A stretch of 64,000 bases of DNA, from contig JAZBRS010000059.1 of the NCBI GenBank assembly GCA_037176725.1, positions 13,751,001-13,815,000 of the forward strand. The letters run 5' to 3'. A model generated the notes under the pieces. That model saw nothing but the letters and a program-made list of their open reading frames with translations, made no database searches and was not told the origin of the DNA. The position numbers and the translations under genes were made by a program. Below are positions 1 to 11,544 of this stretch, one piece after another. The DNA is from Posidonia oceanica. Taxonomy: Eukaryota; Streptophyta; Magnoliopsida; Alismatales; Posidoniaceae. Position 1 is the stretch's first letter. Each line of letters starts with the position of its first letter.

Positions 1-1
1 T

Positions 2-1372
2 CTTGAACCATCCAATGACCTTCCAATCAATGATAGTTTCCCTGATGAACAATTATTGGCAATATCTTCTGAACCTTGGTTTGCCGACATAGTAAACTAC
101 CTAGTGACTGGTAAAAATCTACCAGAGTGGACTAAACAGGATAGATACAAATTCATGTCCCAAGTCAAGTTCTTCCATTGGGATGATCTGTATCTTTTTA
201 AGTACTGTCCTGACCAGATCATTAGGAGATGCATTCTAGACCAAGACGTTATGAGTGTTTTATCTTTTTGCCATGATCAGGCTTGTGGAGGTCATTTTGG
301 ACCCAAGGAAACAGCTACCAAGGTGCTTCAATATGGATTTTACTGGCCCACTCTATTTAAGGATGCTTTTGAATACTGTAAGAGTTGTAATAGGTGTCAA
401 TAGATGGATAAGATCACAAGAAGGAATACGATGTCATTACAATCCATATTGGAAGTGGAGATTTTTAATGTGTGGGGGATTGATTTTATAGGTCCATTTC
501 CTAATTCTCATGACTATTTATACATTCTAGTGGCAGTTGATTATGTGTCCAAATGGATAGAAGCTATACCATGTAAATTCAATGACAACAAGGTGGTCAT
601 TGAATTTCTAAAATCATTTTTTTTTTCTAGGTTTGGTATGCTACGAGCTATCATTAGTGACAGGGGCACACATTTTTGTAACTGATCATTTGAACTCTTG
701 ATGAAAAAGTATTATATCACCCACAAGCTTTTCACTCCATATCATCCTCAAACAAGTGGCCAAGTGGAGGTATCTAATAAGCAAATCAAGCAAATTTTGG
801 AGAAAATTATTAAGCTAAATAGAAAAGATTGGTCTGAGAAATTAAATGATGCATTATGGGCCCATCGGATCGCATTTAAGACCAATCTAGGAATGTCTCC
901 ATATCAGCTTGTATTTGGAAAAGCTTGCCACTTGCCAGTAGAAATAGAACATCGAGCATTATGGGCCATTAAACAATTGAACTTAGATTTAGTCACGGCT
1001 GGAGTCAAGAGGAAATGGCAACTGAATGAGTTAAAAGAGTTAAGAAATGAAGCATATAATAGCTCTAAGATTTACAAGGAGAAGACCAAGATATTTCATG
1101 ATAAAGCGATTCTTAGAAAATCATTCTCCATTGGTCAAAAGGTCCTCCTATATAACTCTAGACTCTATTTATTTTCAGGAAAATTAAGGTCCAGGTGGAC
1201 TAGACCGTATGTGATAAAAGTACTATATCCTCATGGAGCTATAGAAATTGAAAATCAAAAAAATGGGTAAGTCTTCAAAGTCAATAGCCAACGTTTAAAG
1301 CCGTTTTTGGAACTACCCACTGAAAAGGAAGGTGAGGGCATGGTTCTTCATGATCCTCAGTATCTTGGGTAA
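2..1372 (+). pseudogene. gypsy pol remnant: end of RNase H region plus integrase
   Basis: One reading frame runs from the window edge to the TAA at 1370-1372, broken by stops at 401-403 (TAG), 683-685 (TGA) and 1268-1270 (TAA). No frameshift is needed. The open pieces are 56-403, 404-685 and 698-1270. The first holds the integrase zinc-binding H2C2 module, with a His-x3-His part in CGGHFG and its neighbourhood, and CKSCNRC at the end. The second starts the catalytic core, with the [10 protein letters not shown] and DRGTHF signatures carrying the two core Asp residues. The third has the [16 protein letters not shown] stretch with the core Glu, the [18 protein letters not shown] signature and the C-terminal domain. 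It ends in MVLHDPQYLG, almost the same end as the gag-protease frame of the element at 13457-21050. It is not functional. Confidence 0.9.
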
Positions 1373-2685
1373 GTAGTGGTCATATCATGTAGATATGTAT
1401 AAACTATACATAACTTTTCTTTTCTTAACAGTAGAAGCACTCCATCCCAAATCAGATAACATTGTTCTAATTTTAATTGTATTTCATTAATCATATCATT
1501 TATTGCATACATTAAGGACAATGCATGATTTAGGTGTGAGGGGGAGTCTTCTTTGTGTCTTTTTCATTTTCTTTAGTTAGAGTCTTCTATGTGTCTTTTC
1601 ATTTTCTTATTTCAAAAAAAAAAATTTCTTAGATTATTTGACTTGATTTTTGTAAAAAAAATAATGAAAAATTTGAAAAAAAAAAGGGAACTTTCCACAT
1701 TAGTCTAATCAATTAGAAGTGAATAAGTAACCTAGTGTTTGAAGTTCAAAGGTAAGACTGAGTAATTGGGAATCATATGATTCAAAGAGTAGAGACAAAA
1801 TCTGAAAAATAGCATCATCTGAAATATTCATAACTTATATGTACCTTATACTGCACTATTACTCTAGGCCTTAGTTATAGGGAATAAAGGAAGACTTGAA
1901 ACATCTTAGCAATTAAAAAAAAATCTAATAATCACCAAGTAACTAGATATCGTGTCTCAGTAAGCATTGATATTCATGTAAAAAAGTGATTAAAGAATGA
2001 ACAAGAAAAAAATAATAATAATCAATGAGTAACTGGGTATCGTGCCTCAGTAAGCATTGATATTCACGTAAAAAGGTGATTAGAGGATAAAAGAAAAAGG
2101 AAAAAAAAGTCTTGTCTTTGAGGCCTTAGCTACTCAAGTGTTTAAGTCCTTAGGGATGTCTTCACATCTGGTGACCTAAAGCCGTCTGGTTTGGGATCCA
2201 CTGACCTAAAGCTTGCTAACTGGGTAACTAAGAATAAAGTCTAATAAAGCAAGACACAACTCAATGAAAAAAAATTGCTGAGGTGATAAGATTGTATTTG
2301 AAAAGCCATGCTAATGTCTATTTCACAAACACAAGGTACATATGAGTAATTTTTAAGAATATGATGTGAAAAATACGACGGAGTCTCTATGATGACAAGA
2401 TGAGGGTTCTCAATAAAGGTTAAACCAGAGGATTAAGACACTTGAAAACTTTAGATCTTTTTAATTGAGTAGGGTAATGTAGATATTGTAGATTTTTCAT
2501 TTTTTACTTTCTTTATTCCTTAATCTTTTTCTTCTAGGATTTTGTGGGTAGATCTGCTGTAAACCCTCACGAGACACCACTTGTCTACTAAAACAACCTA
2601 AGGGTTTAAAGGCTTGTTGTACATGCTAAATGCAATCCTGATTCTTGTGAAAGTGAGTTAGGATTTTCTTATTTTTTCTTATATT
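1373..2685 (+). other. Non-coding 3' region of the gypsy element
   Basis: No open frame of note. AT-rich, between the pol stop and the 3' LTR. It contains a direct duplication (about 1920-2015 and 2018-2092) of a unit with the shared text ctcagtaagcattgatattc. The related element has only one copy (about 15435-15495, other strand). The polypurine tract expected just before the LTR is not recognisable. Alignment by eye with the other element suggests that a stretch next to the LTR, including the G-rich tract, has been lost. Confidence 0.6.
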
Positions 2686-2725
2686 TGATTAACTCATAAT
2701 TCATACATATTTTATTCCCCATATT

Positions 2726-5700
2726 TAGACATGTAAATCGGACCGGACCGGCCCGGCCCGCGTTTTGGCCCAGCCTAACCCGGCCTAGGCCCGGTATGGG
2801 CCCGGGCCAGGTCGGGCCCATCAATCCGGCCCATCTGGGCCCGCTAAGTGGGCCCAATGGGCCCGCTCAAATCGGTGTGGATCGGGCCGGGCCGGCCTGG
2901 TAAAATTGAAAAAAAATAAAAAAAATTTGTAGCCGTTGGTTGCCAACGGCTACCAACGGTTATATTTGCATTTTTTTTTTCTATTCTCTTCTTTTTTCTT
3001 CTCTTCATTTTCTTATAAATACCCTACCATACCTTCATATTTTTTCACACGACTCACTCTTCTCTCTTATTACAACACTCATAATCCTCCTACTCTCACA
3101 ATTCTTCTACTCTCATAATTCTCCCAAGTGGCCAATTCTCCCACACTCTGGTCTTCGGTCTCCCGTCTGCTGATTTGCTCAATTTTTCTCTGACTCTGCT
3201 ACCACTGATCTTCTGAGCTACAAAAATTCTCTACTTCTAATCTCTCTAATTTCTCTACTTCTACTCCCTCTATTTTTGGGTTTTGGAACTTTTAGGTTAA
3301 GGGTTTCATAATCATAATTCATACATTAGTTATTACATCTATTTTTCTCTACTGTTAAATTCTCTAGTCATAATTTTCATTTGTTTTTTCATACTTTAGA
3401 TATTTATAATGGAAAACATAGGAAGCCATCATTATATCCCAACCCAGGAGTTAGACCAATCTCAATATCAAGACACCCCTACACAATCCACTGGCATCAA
3501 AAAACCTAGGAAACATAATTCATGAGTTTGGGAACATGTAACATTAGACCCTTCAGATGAAAATAGATGTTATTGTAATTATTGTGGTCTAGGATATACT
3601 TGTCCTAGGAGTGGGGGTGTATGTCACATTTCTAGGCATTTACAAAAATATTTAGCTGCACACAATAAAGAATAAAACACAGACTTAAGGCAATCTAAAT
3701 TACATATTAGTTCTAGTGGTTTAGTAAATTGGAAATATAATGCAAAAGGAGCAAAAGAACATATTACAAAATATATAGTACACGATGAACAACCATTTTC
3801 ATTGTCAAAAAATAAAAAATTTGAATATCTTGTACAAGATTATCTTAATCCACAATTTAAAAGTCATTCTAGAAACATTACAAAAAATTTAATTTATAAA
3901 ATATTTAAAAAAGATAAACAAAATATAATGAGAATATTTTTTAGTTTATTATGTAAAGTATCATTAACTTATGATGTTTGGACAGGCCCTAATAATTTTC
4001 CATATCTATGTTTAACTGCACATTGGATAGACATAGAGTGGACCTTACAAAAAAGATTAATAGCTTTTAGAGTATTTGATCATCCACATACTAGTAATGC
4101 TATAGCTAATATGTTAGAAGAAATTTTTAAAGAATTTCACTTATATTATAAAATTAATACAATATCTTTTGATAATGCTTCTAATAATAATGTTGCCATA
4201 AATTTATTAGAAAGAAATCTAAAACCAATGTTAAATGGTGAAATCTTTCATTATAGGTGTTGTTGTCACATAATAAACTTAATTGTACAAGATGATATAA
4301 ACTACATTAGACCTTTTATAGAAAATATAAGATCAGCTATTTTATTTATTCAAACATCAGCTAAAAGATATCAAGAATTTAGGCATTTATATTCAAAAAA
4401 TGGTATAAGACCTAAAAAATTTAAATTAGATGTTCAACATAAATGGAACTCAACTTATGATATGTTAAGTTCAAGTTTACCTCATAGCCATTTAATTACA
4501 GCATTTTATAATGTAAAATCTAATTATATGTTAAATGATGAAGATTGGCAAAATTCTCAAATAATTCATAATTTTTTAGAACCTTTTTATAATGCTACTA
4601 AACAATTATCTGGTCAATATTATCCTACTAGTAATCTAGTTTTAATTAATTTATTTAATATTACAAATATTTTTCAGTAATATAGAGAAATACCATGTTT
4701 TGTAAATATTATTCAAGTAATGCAACATAAATATAATAGTTATTGGGATAATCCTCCAATGTGGACATGTTTAGCAATAATTATGGATCCTAGGCATAGA
4801 TTAGTTAATTGTATGGTACTTATAGATGATATTTTTAGTAACATGAATAAAATTAACTTAGTAGAAGAATTTAATGATAAAATTAAGACTACTTTATATA
4901 CATTATTTGAAGAATATGTTAAAATATGTGGTGAAGGTGATTCTAGTGCACCTAGATCTAGTACTGTAGGATCACATACTAGTAGTAGCACTGGTAGTTC
5001 ATTTTGGAATATATTAAATAAGAAAAAGGAAAAATATGTAAAATCATCAACAAATAATGAATTAGAAAATTATTTAGAATGTGAATTTGCATTTAGTGAA
5101 TCAGAAATGGATAATAGATATATTAAAATTATGGTCTAATACCGCAATTAGGTTTCCTATAGTTTCTAGAATGGCTAATGATTTACTAACGATTCCGGCG
5201 TCTACTGTGGCGTTGGAATCTGCATTTTCTGTAGGGAAAAGAGTTTTAAGTGATAAAAGATATAGATTATCAGAAAAGTCTGTAGAAGCCTCCGTGTGTT
5301 TGAAGGACTGGTACGATACGGTTGATTGTCTCCAAGGACTCAACTTAAGGAGTGATACTGAAGACGACGAGACAGCATCAACTTCAACGAACACGGGGAC
5401 TGAAACGGACTCCACAAATGATTAAACATTTAAGATGTAATTTTAAAATGTAACGGGCATCAACTTTAAGATGCAATTTTTTAAAATTTATGTAAAAATT
5501 GTAAAGATGTAAAATTTTAAATATCTTATGTAATTTTTAATTTTTTAATGTATATTAAATATCAATATTTAATTAAAAAATTTTACTTTTTTTAAAAAAA
5601 AATGAACCGAATAAACCGGCCCGGTCCAACCATGGGCCGTGGGCCGTGCCGGGCCAGCCCTGTGATTGACTGGGCCGGGCCCGGCCCGGTTACTGTAGCG

Positions 5701-5784
5701 CCCCGGCCGGGCCCGGACCAAGCCCGGCCAGGCCTGGAAAAATTCTGGCCGGGTCGGCCCAGCTCGGCCCGATTTACATGTCTA
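2726..5784 (+). mobile_element. hAT transposon, 3059 bp, with 8-bp target duplication
   Basis: Terminal inverted repeats read TAGACATGTAAATCGG at 2726 and its exact reverse complement ending at 5784. The 8-bp direct repeat cccatatt flanks both sides (2718-2725 and 5785-5792), the hAT hallmark. Just inside both ends lie GC-rich subterminal blocks of about 150-180 bp full of GGCCC/GGGCC words, in contrast with the very AT-rich core. The core encodes a degenerate transposase in + orientation. The element lies inside the 3' LTR of the gypsy element, so it inserted after that retrotransposon. Confidence 0.95.
3409..5425 (+). pseudogene. hAT (RICESLEEPER-type) transposase, degenerate
   Basis: The ATG at 3409 starts a frame with a BED-type zinc finger near residues 45-80: a C-x2-C pair in CNYCG, then CHISRHL. 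The catalytic region follows, with YDVWTGPNNFPYLCLTAHW and ISFDNASNNN. The C-terminal hATC dimerisation region (PASTVALESAFSVGKRVLS) is at about 5195-5260. Breaks are stops at 3523-3525, 3673-3675 and 4678-4680, plus a frameshift between about 5081 and 5139, where the frame of 4720-5139 gives way to that of 5081-5425. The length of about 670 codons suits the family. Codon use is strongly AT-rich. The gene cannot make a full transposase, though the ends could still be moved in trans. Confidence 0.9.
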
Positions 5785-7062
5785 CCCATATTTATTGATT
5801 AATGTATATAAATAATGCTACTCGATGTGTTTTGTGTAAATTTTGCAGGAACCTGAAGACCTGAAAAGAATTGAGAAAAAGAAGAAAGAGAAAAGAATAA
5901 AAGATAAAAAGGAATTCAAATTCAGTCAAGGATATTTTAAAAGAGAAGAGAAAAGAATTTTCTAGATACGTAGAGAAGTCAAATACACGTTTTCCACATA
6001 CGTAAATATTAGCAGAAAGATAAGCTAACAGATTGACCAAGTTGGAGCTGATTTAGGGTGACGTGGACGCCTCCCAAGCTCTCGAATGCACATCCGATGC
6101 CTCCCAGGCGCCTGATCAAGATAATGCTGACTTAGTCTTTGACTGTCACATTTATCACTTGGAAATATCTTGTATTTGAAACCTAATTTTTATCTTTTGT
6201 ACTCGGATTTGTCTCCAAGATAATGAAGTCTTCGTAAGCCTATAAAAGGACCCCTTGTATAGATCTAGATCATCTACCATCTTCTAGGCTTAGACTCTCT
6301 TCCTCTTTTGTTGTAGAGATCTTCAAGTGTTCCTCTAGTGTAATCTTAGTTTTTATCAATAGAATCATTTTTCTTTTTTCACTTATGTCTTTTATTCCAA
6401 GTTTTCTATTCAAGTTTTTATTTCCTATTATTTCTATGTGCAACTAATTTCTAGATCTAAAGTTTAATTGAAATTTATGTAATTTCAGATGTTGTGATTA
6501 AATTCCTCTGTGTTTTCTCATGTTTAAATGCTATGATTACTTAGGCTAGATGTATATTGCATTAATCTCTATTATATCGATAAACTTTAATAGATTAATA
6601 TTGATCATATCTTTTTAATCTATGCTTATGGAAGAATAATTAGGGATCATGTGTATAAACTTAGATCTAAAGTATATCATTCGATTTAGTTTGATTTGTG
6701 TGATTTTATCTAGGACTTGATAATCTATGATGTATTGCATATATATTATGCTTGTTAGGATAAAAACCATTGAGTTAAACTATTTAGATCATGAAGAGAG
6801 ACAGAGAGTAGATTTAATCATGTATTTGTATTTTACATAAATGGATTCGAAAATCCTAGTTCTCTTTTATTCTAAAGTTTACTTAAGTATTTAAAATCAA
6901 TCGACTTTTAAATCTGAATTTTTATATTTTATCTTCCTCGTATATCATTAATTGACAATTAATCTGTGCTATAACTCTATTCTCTATAGAATCGATCTGT
7001 ATTTACCTTTGTACTACATATTACACCATGTACTTGCAGTTAAGTAAAATTTTACACAATCA

Positions 7063-7649
7063 TAGACCTACCGAGCTACTGTTTTATTGCATCAGCTGTG
7101 GTTCCAAGACATTTGCTAAGGATTTGAATATTAACATGGATATGGATGTTCTAAGGCATGATGTTTTCCGGATACAAATTTTCAACTTCAAAGGTAGATG
7201 TACTAAGGTAGATGTACTAACATTGGTACTTGCTCCATTCCTTAATATTGTGTTTTTCTCATATTCATATTCAGTATGTTAGTTTTTTCTTTTTTAATTT
7301 GACAATTTGGATATGAATTTGAAGTGGATTTTGAATATTAAATGGCATCCCTGCTTTCGATATGTGATTTACTTTGACATGGTAATTAATATGTAGAGAC
7401 AGAGTATGAACATGACTTGTAGTGAGGAAACATAATGTAGCAAGTATATCAATTATCTATCCTCATGCATGTGGGAATTTGGTATACATGAGGATGATCC
7501 ATGGTGACTTCACTCAATGAACGTGTAACAGCTTGATGACCACTTTCCATCTCTCTGTATTTGCTTTTTCAGCACAACAAATCCTCCTCCACTCAGACAG
7601 GCAATCTTAGTTGGTTGGCAGTTGATACTTATCCAATGTAATCAAATAA
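7063..7649. other. Spacer, no gene seen
   Basis: AT-rich sequence between the gypsy LTR end and the MULE-type MITE. A short open frame at 7028-7282 starts inside the LTR and has no recognisable feature. Confidence 0.5.
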
Positions 7650-8052
7650 GGAAAATTGTTTATTTTATTAATAATTTTTTATTATTACAAAATTATAATT
7701 TTCCTGAACTTTATTATAAAACTATGTATAGCTCTAACGAACCACATAAGTGGACTCACCACCACATGGCTTGCTACATTTGTTTTTTTTTTAACTTCAA
7801 TAAAAAACGATACCAACAATGTCATGTTCATTTTAAGTGAAGAACAGACCCCAAAATTCTAGTAAATGCTGGATTTTGTACCTCTTAAACATGATATGTA
7901 GGGCCCCTAAGGTGCACCTTATAAAATAAACAAAAAACATCTGGCGAGCCATATGACAGTAGACCAGCTTATGTGGCTTGCTAGAGTTGTAATTTTATAA
8001 TAAAATTCAGGAGAGTTATAATTTTTTTAATCAGTAAAATGAAATTTTTTCC
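7650..8052. mobile_element. Non-autonomous Mutator-like element (MULE MITE), 403 bp
   Basis: A perfect 9-bp direct repeat atcaaataa flanks it (7641-7649 and 8053-8061), the size typical of Mutator-like elements. The ends are long imperfect inverted repeats of roughly 100 bp. The left arm starts GGAAAATTGTTTATTTTATT. The right arm, read in reverse complement, starts ggaaaaaatttcattttact. Both arms share ctgaa-tttattataaaa and the ccacataag words. There is no transposase frame. Confidence 0.85.
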
Positions 8053-8061
8053 ATCAAATAA

Positions 8062-9254
8062 AGTTCGAGCACCCAGATATCCACTTTAGAAGAATCATGT
8101 TCGTTGCCTCCCATTTTTCTAGTCTTTTAACAGGGAAAGGACAGACATCAATGTTGATAAATCATACTGCAACTTGCGTGCATGTGTTATGATAGAAGCA
8201 AGCATCAATACTGGAACGGAAATGGTGGGGCAGGGTTCTTTAGTATTTCATTGGCTGATACACTTCAAATAATTTGTTTAGGATGTTAGAAAATGAGAAG
8301 GTTCTTATCAAGAAGATCATGCATCCACATAAATTCCACTTCGCTTCTATAGAAATTAAAGTAGCACCACATAATCTACTTCATACAAAGTACAAAAGAA
8401 CCGTGTCTTCATCCAAAGTAGTGATCATGAAATATATGTTGCAGATACTTCGCTGACGTAGTGGAAAAGGAAAAGAAAATCTTTCATTAATACCCACGAG
8501 AAAGGAAGATACCTTTCATCTAATCATCTTTACGATATTTATCCTAGGAATAATATGTAGAGATGTTTTGATCTCTTTTACATCAAGAATATCAAAGCCA
8601 TGGTTTCTTTTATTGTTGATGATGATAATACAATGAAGGTTAGGTGAAATTTATTAGAGAGTTGACCCACTTGGGAAATTAAAAGATATTCCTAAGCGTC
8701 ATGTAATCATGAACATCTCCATTCATATCCAATTTATTTTAAGTTGGATAACAAATTCCTTTCACGTTAGTGGAAATAAACTAAGAATGCTGACTATTAT
8801 ACTCAATCTCATTGTCGTGCATACATACGACCAAGCTGGTGGTATACATTCACCTGTACGTATGCATTCATACGACCTTTTAATATTGTACTTGCAATAG
8901 ATGAGTAATTTTGGTTACGAAGATATTTTGTAATTCATAATTTAAAAAAATCTCAAGAGGAAATTTTGAGAGGAAATTTATTTGATAGTAGATATTTGGA
9001 TTTAAAATACTTGAGTAATGATGATTTAAAAATTAGATAGCAATAAAAATAAAGTAACTTCTACACATTTTACTTCAGCAAGAATTTGTCCTTAAGGACA
9101 ACCGCAGGCTAGCCATATAGTTCACCAAGCCCAGAATGAGCTAATTTAGTTGAAAGGGATGTGAACTAGCGTATCTAATGAAATATCTTAAGGGATGTGA
9201 GCTAAAATTTAACTTCTCAAAAATGAAAATTAGATATCGACGTCAAGAAGTTAG
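8062..9254. other. Spacer, no gene seen
   Basis: AT-rich spacer before the copia LTR. Short open frames at 8274-8456 and 8709-8900 have no recognisable domain, and no exon-like series was found. Confidence 0.5.
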
Positions 9255-10165
9255 CGTTGGATAATCGTTTCAAATAATTAAAAATAAATAAAAATAAATC
9301 AGTAATCTAACAAACGTCCGCACGGATGTCTGTTGGAGATAGAATCATGACATAGGGATTTTTCGGACGTCCGCATCGGCCGTCTGCTAGTCCATCTTTC
9401 AACAAAGGAACTTTTCGAACGCCCGCACCAGACGTCCATTGGTCCGTGTCGAAAATAGGAACTTGTCGGACGTCTGAGTAAGACATCCGTTTGCTCGGTT
9501 TTTCAAAATAGTGTACAAGCAGATGTCCGCATGGACGTCTGCTGCGGTGTAATTCTATTTTCTATGTTCAAATTTGAAAGGTTTTAAATACGATAATTGC
9601 TTCCTTTACAAGATACTAATCACAAATTTTATTCCCTTTGAATTTAAAAAGAGAGATAATTGCATTATCTAACCAAAATATCAAGAGGGATAATTTCTTC
9701 TCAATAAATATGAGTTATCATATTAGAAAGAGATGGAGATTTTTGTGTTTGAGTATTCTTGTGGATAACTACGTAGATCTCTATCTTCTCGGATGATAGG
9801 AAAGAGGAGATGGTACGGCTTCTTGGAGGATGAGAAGTAAACTAATCATGTACTTCGAGAGGATCGAAGTTTAGCTCTGTTGTTTTTCTACAATGAATAG
9901 AAGGAAGGCATTCCAGCAGTGGTTCTTTTGTAGTCAGTTACGAGTGCACGCATCACGACTTTTTCTCGCTGGTACTTGGGAGTGGTTCGGCTAGAACTCG
10001 TTGCACTGTGGGGGCTGAATAACGCTTTAAGCGTCAGTATTTGATAACACTCCAGCAAAGCACGAAGATAGTCTTCTCAAGAGGGTTTTTTATTACACAA
10101 GTAAGAACTCTCCATATTCTTACAAAAATTTTATTTCTACATAGATCCTGTTTCAAATTAAATAT
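9255..10165 (+). repeat. copia 5' LTR
   Basis: It starts CGTTGGATAATC (TGTTGG expected) and matches the reverse complement of the solo LTR at 24892-25581 over most of its length, for example the shared ggatcgaagtttag and tgagtattcttgtgga words and the conserved stretch around gaataacgctttaag. It is longer than the solo LTR because it contains a GC-rich motif array at 9313-9547 that the solo copy lacks. The 3' boundary is approximate, and no copia-type primer-binding site (tggtatcagag) follows it. Confidence 0.7.
9313..9547 (+). repeat. Array of palindromic ACGTCCGC motifs in the copia LTR
   Basis: About five imperfect units combine acgtccgca or a variant with a nearby inverted partner (ggacgtctg). 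Clear copies begin near 9314 (acgtccgcacggatgtctg), 9363 (ggacgtccgcatcggccg), 9418 (aacgcccgcaccagacg), 9467 (cggacgtctgagtaagac) and 9521 (agatgtccgcatggacgtc). Each unit can fold as a short hairpin and contains ACGT cores. Confidence 0.7.
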
Positions 10166-10203
10166 CAATCACTTCATGAAAAATCTATACTAAATACACT
10201 CCT

Positions 10204-11535
10204 CTTCGACTTCTGACTGAGGTGGAAATACTATAGAAAGCTTTCAAAGGTTTTGCAGTAACCATACCATATTTTGATAAGACTTTTTGAATGTAGCTCT
10301 TCTATGATAAAAAAAAGCTTTCCCTGATTTCTGTCCCTATAGATCTCCATTCTCAGAATTTTCTTTGCTGCATTGAGGTCTTTCATGTCAAATTCTGAAA
10401 TGAGGAGTTTCTTCAACTTCTGAATCTCTACTTTGCCTCGTGCAGCTATGAGCATATCATCTACATAGAGAAGCAATAGATGTATGAACCATCATTCAGT
10501 TTGTTGCGATACATACAACAATCATACGGACTTCTGTTGTAGTCACTTCCAATCATTAAACTGTCAAACCTCTTGTACCTTTGTCTTGGAGATTGCTTGA
10601 GTCAATACAGAGATTCCTTTAGTCTACATACATGATCTTCCTTTCCAAGAACGACGAACCCCTTTGGTTGACTCATCAAGATATCTTCTTCTAGCTCTCA
10701 ATGTAGAAAAATTGTCTTCACGTCCAACTATTTCAGCTCCAAATTCTGATGTGCTACTAATGCAAGTAACACCCAGATAGAAGTGTGTCTGACAACCGGT
10801 GAGAAAATCTCGTTGTAGTCAACTCCTTCTTTCTGACTGTAGCCTTTTGCAACTAGCTGTACCTTGTATCTTATCCCTTCAACCCATTCCAGCATTCTTC
10901 TTGAAGATCCACTTGTAGCCAACAATTCTTCTCTCTTATGGTACTTTGACTAGTTCCTATGTTTAATTCTTGTAAAGAGATTCCATCTCTTCACTCATCA
11001 CAGTCATCCACTGGATGGATTCTGTACTTCTGATAGCTTCTCGATAGGTAGAGGGCTCCTCAGACTCTACTTCTTTTACTGCTTGAAGAGCACAAGCCAT
11101 CATGCTCTCAAAGCCCTATTTCTTTGGAGCATTAATCTGTCTCTGAGGTCGATCAATTGCAATACTGTATGACCGTTCTTCTTGTTGATGCTCTTTAGAT
11201 TCTATATTAGTCTCGAACTTGTGACTCTGTGGTGAATCTTCGTCACCTTTCTGATTGGGAGTTATTTCAAACTCCACCTGTTTGACGGCACCATCACTGC
11301 TTCTTAAAATAAATGACACCACACTCGGGTGAAACATAGAGTTTTCATTAAAAGTTACACTTATACTAAGAATAACTTTACGTTCAGAAGGAGATCAAAT
11401 TCTATATCCTTTTACCCTAGTACCATAACCCATAAACAAACCCTTCTTTACCCTTAGCTCTAACTTACCCTCACTAACATGGTAATAAGCAGGACATTCA
11501 AATATTCTAACTTTAAATGTGGCAAGACGTCTACC
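10204..11535 (-). pseudogene. copia pol fragment: integrase C-terminus to reverse transcriptase
   Basis: Read on the minus strand, a decayed frame begins near 11535 with the copia integrase-end signature (IFECPAYYHVSEGKL, FMGYGTRVKGYR) and continues at 11337-11116 into the linker. It then enters reverse transcriptase (10925-10728: YKVQLVAKGYSQKEGVDYNE and FSPVVRHTSI). It reaches the YVDD active-site box in the piece 10476-10231 (LLYVDDMLIA) and stops before RNase H. The pieces are in different frames, so there are at least two frameshifts plus several stops. No gag, protease or LTR of its own is attached. It is a truncated fragment lying backwards between the 5' LTR and gag of the + copia element. 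Confidence 0.85.
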
Positions 11536-11544
11536 AATTCTAGA

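Larger units (their letters stand above)
1..7062 (+). mobile_element. Ty3/gypsy (Athila-like) LTR retrotransposon, 3' part
   Basis: The element enters from the left edge. Visible in order are the end of pol (2-1372), about 1.3 kb of non-coding 3' region and a 3' LTR (2686-7062) interrupted by a hAT transposon. The LTR was delimited by comparison with the two LTRs of the reverse-oriented gypsy element at 13457-21050. It begins TGATTAACTCATAATTC (others: TGATRAGCACATTATTC) and ends in TTTTACACAATCA, a decayed form of TTCACATCA. Without the hAT insertion it is about 1.31 kb. The Athila-like assignment rests on integrase wording and on the tRNA-Asp-type primer site of the related element. The target duplication cannot be tested because the 5' end is outside the window. 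Confidence 0.85.
2686..7062 (+). repeat. gypsy 3' LTR, interrupted by hAT
   Basis: LTR parts are 2686-2725 and 5785-7062. The hAT element sits about 40 bp into the LTR. The LTR shares long stretches with 13457-14726 and 19809-21050 (reverse complement), for example the text around ttttgcagg with acctgaagacctg, the cttcgtaagcctataaaagg promoter-like stretch near 6230-6250 and the terminal region. The tataaaag at about 6240-6248 is a plausible retrotransposon TATA box. A GC-rich motif block with gcctcccaggcgcctg lies at about 6050-6115. Confidence 0.85.
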
